Of a stretch of 64,000 bases of DNA, positions 44,036-52,684 are shown piece after piece (position 1 is the first letter of the stretch; every line of letters starts with the position of its first letter). The DNA lies in assembly GCA_964638675.1 (NCBI GenBank), contig CAZXAU010000002.1, positions 155,302 through 219,301 of the forward strand, read 5' to 3'. Both the position numbers and the translations under genes were made by a program. The notes below the pieces were generated by a model. The model worked only from the letters and a program-made list of their open reading frames with translations, was not told the origin of the DNA and ran no database searches. This DNA is from SIG714 sp964638675. Its GTDB lineage: Bacteria > Bacillota > Clostridia > Oscillospirales > CAG-272.

Positions 44036-44913
44036 TTATTCTTGTGAATTCAAAAATTCCACAAAATTAAAATAATCCTTTCTCATGGTTTCATCAAGGA
44101 CATCGGGATTAACAACTCTTGCCAGCGGAAGCGGAATATGCTCATGAGGAATAAAGTCGTCGAATCGGCATTCTCTTACTGTATAGGAGTCCAACGGAAT
44201 TACGTAGAAACAATCCAATGGCTCAGCACAATTCTCATCATTAAAAAACAAGCAAACACCCAAATGTTCTTCCCTTCGTAATCATGATATTTTATAATGT
44301 CATGATTGTGTGCAAAACACGGAAACAATAATTCAAAATATGCGTGTGTACATAAATGTTTACAATCAGAACATGAAATATCATCCTCGCACTCTGCAGG
44401 GTCTTCGTAATCGTCAATTTTCAGGAGCTTCTTACCTGCACCGAAAACACACTCGGCATACTCATCTTCCTCAAATCTGCTGCCGTGATAAAAGATTTTG
44501 CGTTTTATGATCTTGTATCGGGTTTCTTCTCTCTCATGAGCATCAATGCTCGAATATTCCTTATAAAACCCATCAATACATTCAAGTGATGTTTCATAAG
44601 ACGAACAAATATATCTTTCATCATGTGAATAGGGAGTTTCCTTGATATGAAGCTCATAAACGAATCCTTCGCTGTCTTCGGTAAAACGCTTGAAGATCTT
44701 GTGTTGATGATCGATCAATGCCTTCGCAAGATTTGAAATATCAGTGGAAGCAATTGTCGAAAAGCGTTCGTACAGTGTCAACCGTTCTTCATATGATCTG
44801 GCATATAATTTTATAATTTGCAGCAATTCCGCATCAGAAAACTTATAATCAACCTCTTTGATCTTTATTTTCAGGTCTTCCGACGGCAACAAATCAATAA
44901 TTTCGTTTATCAT
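44036..44913 (-). pseudogene. Hypothetical protein gene with a single frameshift
   Basis: Two overlapping frames make one protein of about 290 residues. The first (from ATG 44913, MINEIIDLLPSEDLKIK) runs to about 44275; the sense continues in another frame as HLGVCLFFNDENCAEPLDCFYVIPLD to the stop at 44036. One base is missing in or just before the GAAGGGAAGAACATTTGGG stretch at about 44262-44280. The first frame then runs on with a nonsense hydrophobic tail. Acidic, Cys-containing (CSDCKHLC) and without a signal peptide; I do not recognise the family. It could be a genuine pseudogene, a programmed -1 shift or a sequencing error. Confidence 0.7.
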
Positions 44914-45304
44914 ATGTCGTTCTCTCCTTATTTTTCAGACTTTTTATCGCGAAACGAATCGTAAATTGAATATTATCATTTAAAGTGTATCATATTTTGG
45001 CAGTAAATCCAAGGTTTTTGACAAAAAAGGAGCATTAACCATACAATATGGAAGATGAAAAAATTGATACCCGGAATTGCATCTGTATATATAAAAAGCA
45101 AATTCTATAACAAACTGTTTTTTTCAGAGGCATTTAAATAGTTTCCCTCAAAACCTGTAAACAGACTAATTAATCTGTAAACAGAGCTTAAAAGTTGTAA
45201 GCTTTGTGATAAAATATGAAAAATCGATGCAATTTTAATTGATAAATCTGCAATATGACAAAAAAATTCTCAATTATGCTATTTTCAGCTATATTTTAAC
45301 CCTC
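44914..45304. other. AT-rich intergenic region
   Basis: No gene seen. The word CTGTAAACAGA occurs twice (about 45158-45188), separated by TTAAT, and could be a small direct repeat in the control region. Confidence 0.5.
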
Positions 45305-45333
45305 TTTACTTTTTATTAATTATATGTTATAAT
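45305..45333 (+). promoter_or_regulatory. Sigma-A promoter for the DUF6514-like gene
   Basis: TTTACT (45305-45310), 17 bp and TATAAT (45328-45333), 51 bp before the start codon. Confidence 0.65.
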
Positions 45334-45383
45334 CAGGAAAATGTTGGTAGCGTGCTGACAAAATAATGATAGGAAGTATTAAC

Positions 45384-45695
45384 ATGAAAAACTCCGGACA
45401 ATCGATTCTGAGAGAATCAATCAAAACAGTCGACACGGCGGAAAACAGCCTGACCTTTAAGTATACACTGACAGTCGATAACGATCGCAGTGAATTTGTA
45501 TGCGACAGCGGCATTTCTCCAATATATTCTTTGACAATAGCTTCTTTTATTGACGGAGTTGCGGATGATGAACAATATTTTGAGGATATTTCACCCAATC
45601 AAGAAGATGCAGAACGCATGTTTGATATTATGAGTGATAACATTGTTACACCCGAAACTGCCGAATATATCCTTAAAGAACTGCTTTTAGTTTGA
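45384..45695 (+). CDS. DUF6514-like small protein
   Basis: A 103-residue acidic protein with the arrangement of the DUF6514 family: a first beta-rich half (LTFKYTLTVDN), an IDGVADDEQYFEDISPNQEDAERMFDIMSDN helix region and a final VTPETAEYILKELL. The family is common in gut Clostridia and has no known function. ATG 45384 (MKNSGQSI) follows ATAGGAAG; the frame could start 18 bp earlier but without support. It lies beside the first XRE/SLOG module but on its own promoter. Confidence 0.6.
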   Translation: MKNSGQSILRESIKTVDTAENSLTFKYTLTVDNDRSEFVCDSGISPIYSLTIASFIDGVADDEQYFEDISPNQEDAERMFDIMSDNIVTPETAEYILKELLLV

Positions 45696-45819
45696 ATTAA
45701 GCAACTGCATGCCAAATGGCAGGTGATGATGTGAGTGTCGTTGATTTCTGAATACCCATTCAATTACATAGATGAAAACAGTGCCGACCTTATTGGGCTT
45801 TGTTTTTTGTATATCAATA

Positions 45820-46128
45820 TTATTTTCTCAATCCCTTTGCTAAAGCAATGAGATTGTCCAATTGGTCTTTGTTAAGTGATTTTGCGATTTCCAAAAGCTC
45901 ATTTGCCTTTGTAGGATCGGTTGACTCAGTATCAAAGAAGTCCTTCGGTTCTATCCCCAGATAATCGCAGATATAAAAGAAAGTCGTCATTGACGGAAGG
46001 TTGACTCCATTCTCAATATTATTGATATAACCGGCACTCTGACCGATCGATAGGCTCATATCCCGTGCTGAAACTCCTTTGTTTATACGCAACTCGGTCA
46101 GCCTTTTTATAAATTCATTCTTTTCCAT
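45820..46128 (-). CDS. XRE-family repressor of module 1
   Basis: A 102-residue regulator with an N-terminal XRE helix-turn-helix (SARDMSLSIGQSAGYINNIENG) and a C-terminal helix region (TKANELLEIAKSLNKDQLDNLIALAKGL) that probably dimerises. Divergently transcribed from the SLOG gene 140 bp away, with an inverted-repeat operator overlapping both promoters, it is probably an autorepressor that also controls that gene. ATG 46128 follows AAGGCGGTG; a GTG at 46137 is an alternative. It is about 65-70% identical to the second copy at 46991, but the first residues of the recognition helix differ (Ser-Ala here, Asn-Pro there). The 3' flank is also shared between the copies. Confidence 0.88.
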   Translation of the reverse strand: MEKNEFIKRLTELRINKGVSARDMSLSIGQSAGYINNIENGVNLPSMTTFFYICDYLGIEPKDFFDTESTDPTKANELLEIAKSLNKDQLDNLIALAKGLRK

Positions 46129-46175
46129 AGTCTTCACCGCCTTCTTTTATATAATTGTACTATACACACATTGAT

Positions 46176-46233
46176 ATTTTATCCAATTATTTCATTAATT
46201 TGTATTGACATATCTAATTAAATTGGATAAAAT
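46176..46233. promoter_or_regulatory. Operator and divergent promoters of module 1
   Basis: ATTTTATCCAATT (46176-46188) and AATTGGATAAAAT (46221-46233) are perfect complements with centres 45 bp apart, about four helical turns. The right arm covers the -10 box TAAAAT of a consensus promoter for the SLOG gene (TTGACA at 46205-46210, 17-bp spacer). The left arm covers the TTGGAT -35 of the repressor gene, whose -10 (TATAGT) is at 46164-46159. One repressor pair could therefore shut both genes. Confidence 0.75.
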
Positions 46234-46268
46234 AAGGATAACTATACTTTTAGAATAGATGTGGTGCT

Positions 46269-46736
46269 ATGAGAGAGAAAACTATTTGCTTTACAGGACA
46301 TAGAAAAATACCGCCGGAAATACAAATTGAAATTTCCCGGCGATTGAAAGAAAATCTTATTAAATTGATAGAAAGCGGATACATATATTTCCTGGCAGGT
46401 GGGGCACTCGGTTTTGACACACTTGCCGCACAGACAGTAATTGAGCTTCGGGAAAAATATCCGCACATAAAGCTCATCCTTATTCTTCCCTGCTTATCTC
46501 AGGCAAACGTCTGGAGTGATAGCGATAAACGTATATATGAACATATAAAAGAAAAAGCGGATAAGATAGTTTACACGTCACAGGAATATACAAGAGACTG
46601 TATGCACAAACGCAACAGACATTTAGTGGATAACAGCAGTCTTTGTATTTGCTATATGACTCAAGAGTGTGGCGGAACCGCTTATACAGTGAAATATGCA
46701 ACAAAAAACGAACTTCAGATCATCAATCTGAAATAA
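46269..46736 (+). CDS. SLOG-fold (DUF1273/YpsA-like) protein, copy 1
   Basis: A 155-residue Rossmann-like protein of the SLOG superfamily (YpsA/DUF1273 branch), thought to bind nucleotide-type ligands. Landmarks are CFTGHRKIP at the first strand-loop, the glycine loop AGGALGFDTLAAQ, then PHIKLILILPC and MHKRNRHLVDNS. Catalytic activity is not established for this branch. Related SLOG domains occur in conflict and stress systems where they are proposed to sense or process nucleotide signals. It is preceded by a strong promoter and operator and is nearly identical at DNA level to the copy at 47425. Only the first ~10 residues differ between copies. Confidence 0.85.
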   Translation: MREKTICFTGHRKIPPEIQIEISRRLKENLIKLIESGYIYFLAGGALGFDTLAAQTVIELREKYPHIKLILILPCLSQANVWSDSDKRIYEHIKEKADKIVYTSQEYTRDCMHKRNRHLVDNSSLCICYMTQECGGTAYTVKYATKNELQIINLK

Positions 46737-46753
46737 AAAATTCTTGATACAAT
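46294..46753 (+). repeat. Near-identical 460-bp block, copy A
   Basis: It matches 47459-47918 at a constant offset of 1165 bp with six differences and no gaps (98.7%). The run 46326-46678 (353 bp) is identical. The block covers the SLOG coding region after codon 9 and 17 bp of 3' flank. Confidence 0.95.
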
Positions 46754-46799
46754 TGACATCAATACATATTGTTTACCCGTAACTGCTACCATACGATAA

Positions 46800-46828
46800 A
46801 AAAACCGACCAAGCGATGGTCAGTTTTT
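46800..46828. terminator. Terminator after SLOG copy 1
   Basis: AAAACCGACCA pairs with TGGTCAGTTTTT around an AGCGA loop. Confidence 0.8.
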
Positions 46829-46990
46829 CAGATTACTGCACTAAAGCATAATATATTCAATTTTAAATTAAACTTCCGTATGCCAAAGGGTAGATAGGCA
46901 GTGTGAAAGATGGATAAGTTTTCCGCCGGATCGATCTATTTTCAAAAACGAAGACAGTACACTGCCATCATTGAGTAGTGTTTTATCATA

Positions 46991-47299
46991 TCATTTTTTC
47001 AATCCCTTTGCCAAGGCAATGAGATTGTCCAATTGATCGTTATTCAGTGATTTTGCGACAGAGTACAACTCCGCAGCTTTAGTAGGATTTTGTGATTCAG
47101 TGTCAAAAAATTCTTTTGGAGTTATTCCAAGGTATTCACAAATATAAAAAATTCCGGTTAGTGACGGCATTGATTTACCGTTCTCAATGTTATTGATATA
47201 TCCGGGATTTTGTCCCATCGATAAACTCATATCACGAGCAGATACACCTTTTTCTTCCCTTAGCTTTGCCAAACGCAGAGAGAAATCCTTCTCTGTCAT
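46991..47299 (-). CDS. XRE-family repressor of module 2
   Basis: A 102-residue paralogue of the regulator at 45820, with HTH SARDMSLSMGQNPGYINNIENG and the same C-terminal helices (NNDQLDNLIALAKGLKK). It is divergent from the second SLOG gene. The ribosome site is GGATGGTGAG. A pair GGCAGTGT/ACACTGCC (about 46891-46965) past its stop may terminate it, and the TGCCAAA sequence in that flank resembles the flank of module 1, showing that the entire unit was duplicated. The recognition helix differs from module 1 at its first two residues, matching a different operator. Confidence 0.88.
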   Translation of the reverse strand: MTEKDFSLRLAKLREEKGVSARDMSLSMGQNPGYINNIENGKSMPSLTGIFYICEYLGITPKEFFDTESQNPTKAAELYSVAKSLNNDQLDNLIALAKGLKK

Positions 47300-47338
47300 T
47301 TCATCTCACCATCCTTTATAATATTTTAACCCATACGT

Positions 47339-47402
47339 ATGCAAATTTTATTGGTGTAAAAGCTTTATTTGCATTGAAATAATGGTTTTTAAATGTTATA
47401 AT
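47339..47402. promoter_or_regulatory. Operator and divergent promoters of module 2
   Basis: ATGCAAAT (47339-47346) and ATTTGCAT (47367-47374) are perfect complements with centres 28 bp apart. The SLOG promoter is TTGAAA (47374-47379), 17 bp, TATAAT (47397-47402), so the right arm abuts its -35. The left arm contains TTGCAT, a -35 for the repressor gene, with TATTAT/TTATAA further downstream. The arm sequence is unrelated to that of module 1. Confidence 0.65.
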
Positions 47403-47424
47403 AACCATATATGGAGGTTTTAAG

Positions 47425-47901
47425 ATGATGGAATGTAAATCGAAAACCTGTTGTTTTTCAGGACACAGAAAAATACCGCCGGAAATACAGATTGAAATTT
47501 CCCGGCGATTGAAAGAAAATCTTATTAAATTGATAGAAAGCGGATACATATATTTCCTGGCAGGTGGGGCACTCGGTTTTGACACACTTGCCGCACAGAC
47601 AGTAATTGAGCTTCGGGAAAAATATCCGCACATAAAGCTCATCCTTATTCTTCCCTGCTTATCTCAGGCAAACGTCTGGAGTGATAGCGATAAACGTATA
47701 TATGAACATATAAAAGAAAAAGCGGATAAGATAGTTTACACGTCACAGGAATATACAAGAGACTGTATGCACAAACGCAACAGACATTTAGTGGATAACA
47801 GCAGTCTTTGTATTTGCTATATGACTCAAGAGTGTGGCGGAACTGCTTATACGGTGAAATATGCAGCAAAAAGCGAACTTCAGATCATCAATCTGAAATA
47901 A
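47425..47901 (+). CDS. SLOG-fold (DUF1273/YpsA-like) protein, copy 2
   Basis: A 158-residue protein identical to copy 1 except for the N-terminus (MMECKSKTCCFSGHRK) and two residues near the end (AAKSELQ in place of ATKNELQ). It has the same glycine loop AGGALGFD. The ribosome site GGAGG lies 8 bp before the ATG. The near-perfect identity beside strongly diverged repressors suggests recent gene conversion or selection for an invariant effector. The 31-codon gene at 48019 follows downstream with its own promoter and terminator. Confidence 0.85.
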   Translation: MMECKSKTCCFSGHRKIPPEIQIEISRRLKENLIKLIESGYIYFLAGGALGFDTLAAQTVIELREKYPHIKLILILPCLSQANVWSDSDKRIYEHIKEKADKIVYTSQEYTRDCMHKRNRHLVDNSSLCICYMTQECGGTAYTVKYAAKSELQIINLK

Positions 47902-47918
47902 AAAATTCTTGATACAAT
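47459..47918 (+). repeat. Near-identical 460-bp block, copy B
   Basis: Partner of 46294-46753; six substitutions, four of them clustered in the last 40 bp of the gene. Confidence 0.95.
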
Positions 47919-48018
47919 CGAAATCTTACAAGAAATATCTCACAATCTATGGACAACTGCAAGCATAATATGATACAATATATGTGTAAAAAAATTAATT
48001 AAAGGAGATTTGACGATC

Positions 48019-48114
48019 ATGAATATTTTATTCTCAGTCAGCGGTGGTTTATCAGATGATATGAATTATCTCCTTGCGGATGAAGTGAGGTATAATCTTC
48101 TTATCATTTCTTAG
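48019..48114 (+). CDS. 31-residue small protein
   Basis: A short gene (MNILFSVSGGLSDDMNYLL... ending LLIIS) with its own signals: TGGACA, 18 bp, TACAAT (47950-47979) as promoter, a strong ribosome site AAAGGAGAT 8 bp before the ATG, and a terminator starting at the base after its stop codon. Complete expression signals for so small a frame argue that it is real. It has no clear membrane segment; residues 1-12 are mildly hydrophobic. It could be a secreted or signalling peptide, a leader peptide, or part of the XRE/SLOG module upstream. No family is recognised. Confidence 0.6.
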   Translation: MNILFSVSGGLSDDMNYLLADEVRYNLLIIS

Positions 48115-48154
48115 GCGCATAAACCGCTTATTCGGACAGTTTATGCGCTTTTTG
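48115..48154 (+). terminator. Terminator after the 31-codon gene
   Basis: GCGCATAAAC/GTTTATGCGC with a 14-nt loop, followed by TTTTTG; it begins at the base after the TAG. Confidence 0.9.
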
Positions 48155-48210
48155 TTTCCGAATAATTCATTTGAATGTTTAACTTTTATTTAGACTTAAG
48201 GAGGCATATA

Positions 48211-51200
48211 ATGAAACATAGGTTATTCTCTCAAATAACATCGTTGATCGTTGTTATAAGTTTGTTGCTTACAGGAACAATTTTACCTATTTCGGCAACA
48301 ACAGTTTCTGATGTTATCGATTCATCGAACGATCCCATCCGTGACGATAATCTTGCTAAGAATAACAATCTACTCATTTCTGACGAAATCATTCTTCACT
48401 CAGATGATTCCAGCATTGCAAAAGAAAGCATGATTTTGAAATATGTTGACAGTTCTCAATTTAATGCTGCAAAACACACTCAGCGTCTTGCAGATTTAGA
48501 AGACTTAAATACATATGTATTTGCAAATGCTGATGGCACCCGTTCTATCTATTTGATGCATGAAAATGTAAAATATGTAGACCAAAACGGAATTGTCAAA
48601 GAAAAAGATATTTCACTGAAAAGCATGGCGAATGGATTTGGAATTGCTCGAAGTGATATAGATCTGCTTATTCCAAACAATCCGGTGCAAGGTATTGATC
48701 TCGAGTATTCGGGATTCGCCGTAAAACTGATTCCGCAAGGGTTGGCAAGTGCAACATCTGCAGTTCAAACTGACAATTCTGTTGTATATGATAAAGCATA
48801 CGGCGAAAACACCAAGTTGAAATATACGCCGATTCTTTCGGGTGTGAAAGAGGATATCATATTAACCGAATATACTGCAAATGCTGCTTATACTTTTATT
48901 ATCGAAACCGATGGGTTGAGTTTGTATAGCAATGGCAATAGCTATTATTTGGCGGACGGCGATAAATCAGATCCGGTATTCCGTCTCGGTGAAATTATTA
49001 TTTACGATGCCATAGGTAAACCGGACATAGGAAGCATGACGGTCGAAACAATATCAGAAGGTCAGAAATATTTGTTGACAGTAACTGCCAATGATGATTT
49101 TCTTTCTGATCCAAATACTGTATATCCCGTTATAATAGACCCTTCGATCACTGTTTCGGATAATACCCATGAAGCAAACGCAATAGAGGACGCTCCGATA
49201 TTTGAAGGTTATCCGAATACTAACTGCGGAGCCTTCCTCTATAACCGTGTCGGTACACCGAACAGCACTTACAAAATCGGCAGAACTGTCGTGAAGCTCA
49301 GCGGCTTAATAAACCATAGCGAATACCAGACTATTGCGGCATCTCAGATTATAAACGTAACATTTTATGCAAAAGAATCATCCGGCGGCTCAAAACAGTT
49401 CATTAACCTGTATCCTCTGACAAGCAATACAACATGGACAGAAAGCACCGTCACATGGAATAATATCGGCTCCTATACAACTGAGGTCAACTACGGTGCA
49501 ACGATGTATAATAATCAATGGACAGCATTCGACATTACAAATCTTGTTAAGGCATGGAAAAATGGCACCTATTCGGCAAATGCCGGCTTCATTATGACCA
49601 ATGAAGATGAAACCGGTAACAACAAAAGCTTCGATTCTTCTGAATGCTCTACTTTCGCTAACCTCCCGTATGTCGTGATGACATGTACAACGGATATCTC
49701 ATTAAATTATACAAACACTTCGATTGTTGAAGGCGGAACAAAAACTCTTGTAGCAACAACGAACCCGAGCGGACAGACCGTAACCTGGTCTACAAGCAAT
49801 AGTACTGTTGCATCTGTTAGCTCATCAGGTGTTGTAACTGCCAATAAAGCCGGAAAAGCCACAATTACAGCCTCAACAGTTGATTCCGATGGAGAAACAT
49901 GCTATGTGACCTGTACCGTGTATGTATATATTTCCAACGGTGTGTACTATATCCAAAATGCAAAGACAGGTTTATATTTGAATGTTACAAACGGGATCAA
50001 TAATTTAACCAATGTTAATCAATATCCAATATATCCCGACTCCGACAGTGAAAGTGACCGCATTAAGCAAATGTGGAAAACATATTATTTAGGTAATGGT
50101 CACTATACTATCAGACCTATGCATAAGTTGGACATGGGATTAGATGTGACAAATGATAATGTCGACATTTATGACATAGGCACATCCGATACGTTCTCTG
50201 ATACCCCCGATTATGGACAGTGGACAATTAACTGGTATTCAAACGGCTATGTATTCAGAAATAACGGAAACGGCGATTTGACGATGCAGGTTAAGGACAC
50301 TTTAGTACCATTTAGTTTCAATGTTGTAGCTTCTGCATATTCAAAAACCGGTCTGAATTGTAGATGGATCTTAACTAAAATTCCTTCCCCCCCGTCAGGC
50401 ATCTTGCTGTACGACACATCAACCGGATTGCCTACAACAAGTCCAACTAAAACAATAAACCCTAAAGACAAGTTTTCCTTATCTGAGCTTAATTTAAAAG
50501 TGGCTGTTTATTCGGGAACAACGAATAGCCAAAGTGTATATTGGTATTCAAATAATCCGGGTGTGGCGACAGTAGACGGTAGTGATGGAACTGTAACGGG
50601 TGTTTCACGGGGAACAGCAACTATAATAGGACGTAGATCCATTAATGGCACATACTATTATGTATCATATCAAGTCAATGTGAACAATAATGCAGTAATT
50701 ATTGTTCCTGGAATTCTGGGCACAGAATTGGTAGCAGGTTGGAGCAATTCATCTTACGAAGAAGGAACAAAGTTATGGTCTACAGATTTGATTGATGATT
50801 ATAACTCAGGTAACTTGAGTCAATCGGAATTGATTGATAGAATCATTTCGCTCAGATGCGATAATGATGGTCACACACAAGATCATATTATCCCATACAA
50901 TAATACTTACGGTGCTGGTAACGTATACCAATCTCTGTACAATTCATTGTGTAATGAGTATCAGGATGAATACTCAATCAGATTCTTTGCATACGATTGG
51001 AGACTTTCAAATTCAGATTCCGCCAACAGTTTGGATCAATTCATTAACTATTATAGCTATGATAATGTGATTTTAGTATGTCACAGCATGGGCGGTTTAG
51101 TCGCATCCAAATACTTATCTTTGGGATCAGCTCAAAGAGATAAAGTTAAAACTGTTATCACATTAGGGTCACCTCTTTTGGGTACACCGGTAGTTCCCTA

Positions 51201-51852
51201 TCTTTGGGGAAGCGAGGACGTCAATGTAACAGGGATGCTTGATAATATGGGTATTCCCGGCTGGGCTACGACACTTATAGATCTGGTGGCTTTACTCTAC
51301 GATCCATTGGATTACCTTATGGGTAATTTTTCGAGTATGTACGAAATGTTCCCGTCTGAAAAATATTTTGACAGTTCTTTTGCGGGAAAAAATTACCTTA
51401 TAACATCAATCGCTGGAATATCCCACAATACCATAACAACATACGCTGATACACGACAAAGGCTCAATAGTTATTTGAATCACTTCAATACAAATCTCGC
51501 TGACGCTGCTGAACTTTTTCATAATTCGCTGTATATAAATGGTAACCATGTAACCAGTTTGGTAAACACCTATTATATTGCCGGATATGGTCACGAAACT
51601 GTAGATATGGTGAAGTTTAATATGTGGGATTGGTACGTTGATTCAACGACAGATGAAGGTGATGAGCTTGTTGCCGTGTGGAGTGCTACATTGGGAGACA
51701 AATATTCAAGCAGAACCTTCTATGCTGAAAATGTTAATCATACGAATTTAGTTTACAATTACTATGTTCAAAACTTTGTTATTCAATTGATAGGTGGTAA
51801 TACATCAATTCCCTCGTCCGGCATAATAAAAACAGATATACAACAAAAGTGA
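48211..51852 (+). CDS. Large secreted multidomain protein ending in an LCAT/lipase-like hydrolase
   Basis: A 1213-residue exported protein. In order: signal peptide (about 1-32), an N-terminal region of unknown fold (to about 310), a DNRLRE-type domain (about 315-490; TYKIGRTVVKLSGL and WNNIGSYTTEV), a Big2 Ig-like domain (about 500-575), a ricin-like lectin region (about 580-720; YYIQNAKTGLYLNV), a second Big2-like domain (about 745-825) and an alpha/beta hydrolase of the lecithin:cholesterol acyltransferase type with PGILGTEL near its start and the nucleophile Ser959 in VCHSMGGL. It probably hydrolyses or transfers acyl chains of lipids outside the cell. No sortase motif or SLH repeat was found. 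ATG 48211 follows AAGGAGG. A lipoprotein gene starts 15 bp downstream. Confidence 0.82.
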   Translation: MKHRLFSQITSLIVVISLLLTGTILPISATTVSDVIDSSNDPIRDDNLAKNNNLLISDEIILHSDDSSIAKESMILKYVDSSQFNAAKHTQRLADLEDLNTYVFANADGTRSIYLMHENVKYVDQNGIVKEKDISLKSMANGFGIARSDIDLLIPNNPVQGIDLEYSGFAVKLIPQGLASATSAVQTDNSVVYDKAYGENTKLKYTPILSGVKEDIILTEYTANAAYTFIIETDGLSLYSNGNSYYLADGDKSDPVFRLGEIIIYDAIGKPDIGSMTVETISEGQKYLLTVTANDDFLSDPNTVYPVIIDPSITVSDNTHEANAIEDAPIFEGYPNTNCGAFLYNRVGTPNSTYKIGRTVVKLSGLINHSEYQTIAASQIINVTFYAKESSGGSKQFINLYPLTSNTTWTESTVTWNNIGSYTTEVNYGATMYNNQWTAFDITNLVKAWKNGTYSANAGFIMTNEDETGNNKSFDSSECSTFANLPYVVMTCTTDISLNYTNTSIVEGGTKTLVATTNPSGQTVTWSTSNSTVASVSSSGVVTANKAGKATITASTVDSDGETCYVTCTVYVYISNGVYYIQNAKTGLYLNVTNGINNLTNVNQYPIYPDSDSESDRIKQMWKTYYLGNGHYTIRPMHKLDMGLDVTNDNVDIYDIGTSDTFSDTPDYGQWTINWYSNGYVFRNNGNGDLTMQVKDTLVPFSFNVVASAYSKTGLNCRWILTKIPSPPSGILLYDTSTGLPTTSPTKTINPKDKFSLSELNLKVAVYSGTTNSQSVYWYSNNPGVATVDGSDGTVTGVSRGTATIIGRRSINGTYYYVSYQVNVNNNAVIIVPGILGTELVAGWSNSSYEEGTKLWSTDLIDDYNSGNLSQSELIDRIISLRCDNDGHTQDHIIPYNNTYGAGNVYQSLYNSLCNEYQDEYSIRFFAYDWRLSNSDSANSLDQFINYYSYDNVILVCHSMGGLVASKYLSLGSAQRDKVKTVITLGSPLLGTPVVPYLWGSEDVNVTGMLDNMGIPGWATTLIDLVALLYDPLDYLMGNFSSMYEMFPSEKYFDSSFAGKNYLITSIAGISHNTITTYADTRQRLNSYLNHFNTNLADAAELFHNSLYINGNHVTSLVNTYYIAGYGHETVDMVKFNMWDWYVDSTTDEGDELVAVWSATLGDKYSSRTFYAENVNHTNLVYNYYVQNFVIQLIGGNTSIPSSGIIKTDIQQK

Positions 51853-51867
51853 GGTGTAAAGTAAAAA

Positions 51868-52641
51868 ATGAAAAAAATATCATTACTGTTAACTTTGGTG
51901 ATATGTTTGTTCTGCGGTTGCAACATGCAAGAGCCACCCGACCCGGATAAATACAGCGAGTATAAATGCTACGATTATCACTTGGCTTGCCTGGATGCTT
52001 ATGAACAAAAAGCCGGAACATTGATTGAAGAGGAAGGCGGTCCATGGTTTAGAATTTGGTTCAGAAAGCCGGTAGGAGTATCTGACGATCAGTTTGTCTG
52101 TACTTCGTTAAGTATGAGGCATCCGTTAGCTTCGCCACACCTTTACATTATGCAGCCCTCCGAGAATCACATTGATGTATTCAAAGATTGGACTGTGAAG
52201 AAAATCGAAATATATTATCAGGACATAAACAAATCAAAAAAACTTTTTCAGGAGGATGAACCGGCAAGGACACCGACAAAAGTTATTGATACGAGTTTCG
52301 ATTCTGTTGTTTTTAAGGAATTTGTTGATTTTGTCACCATAGATACCGATGACTCGGAAAAATTCGATCCGCAAGAAAACATTTTCAGAGAAAAATACAA
52401 TGAAAACACCACTTATAAATTATACATCAGAGTACATTTCAACGAATCTGAAAATATTGTGTGGGATTCGGATATCCAAAGTTATATTCCATCACAATCG
52501 GGACAGCGATACATCAAGATAGATAAGGGTAGATCAGTAATCGGGCTTACATCTGAAAATGCACATCGTGTTTCAATCGATGATTTTCCCAATCTATCAA
52601 GCTGGATCTCAAAAGTAATTGACGAGTTGATCGCTCAATAG
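51868..52641 (+). CDS. Hypothetical lipoprotein
   Basis: A 257-residue protein with a lipoprotein signal peptide ending in LFCGC (lipid-modified Cys18). The mature part is acidic, with no recognised domain. It lies 15 bp after the lipase-like gene, with GTGAGGTGTAAAG as ribosome site, and is almost certainly co-transcribed with it. It might act as its chaperone, inhibitor or anchor; nothing in the sequence decides this. Confidence 0.75.
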   Translation: MKKISLLLTLVICLFCGCNMQEPPDPDKYSEYKCYDYHLACLDAYEQKAGTLIEEEGGPWFRIWFRKPVGVSDDQFVCTSLSMRHPLASPHLYIMQPSENHIDVFKDWTVKKIEIYYQDINKSKKLFQEDEPARTPTKVIDTSFDSVVFKEFVDFVTIDTDDSEKFDPQENIFREKYNENTTYKLYIRVHFNESENIVWDSDIQSYIPSQSGQRYIKIDKGRSVIGLTSENAHRVSIDDFPNLSSWISKVIDELIAQ

Positions 52642-52684
52642 ATAAACTATGACAATTTATTCCTGCAGGTAGCTATGGTAGTGG

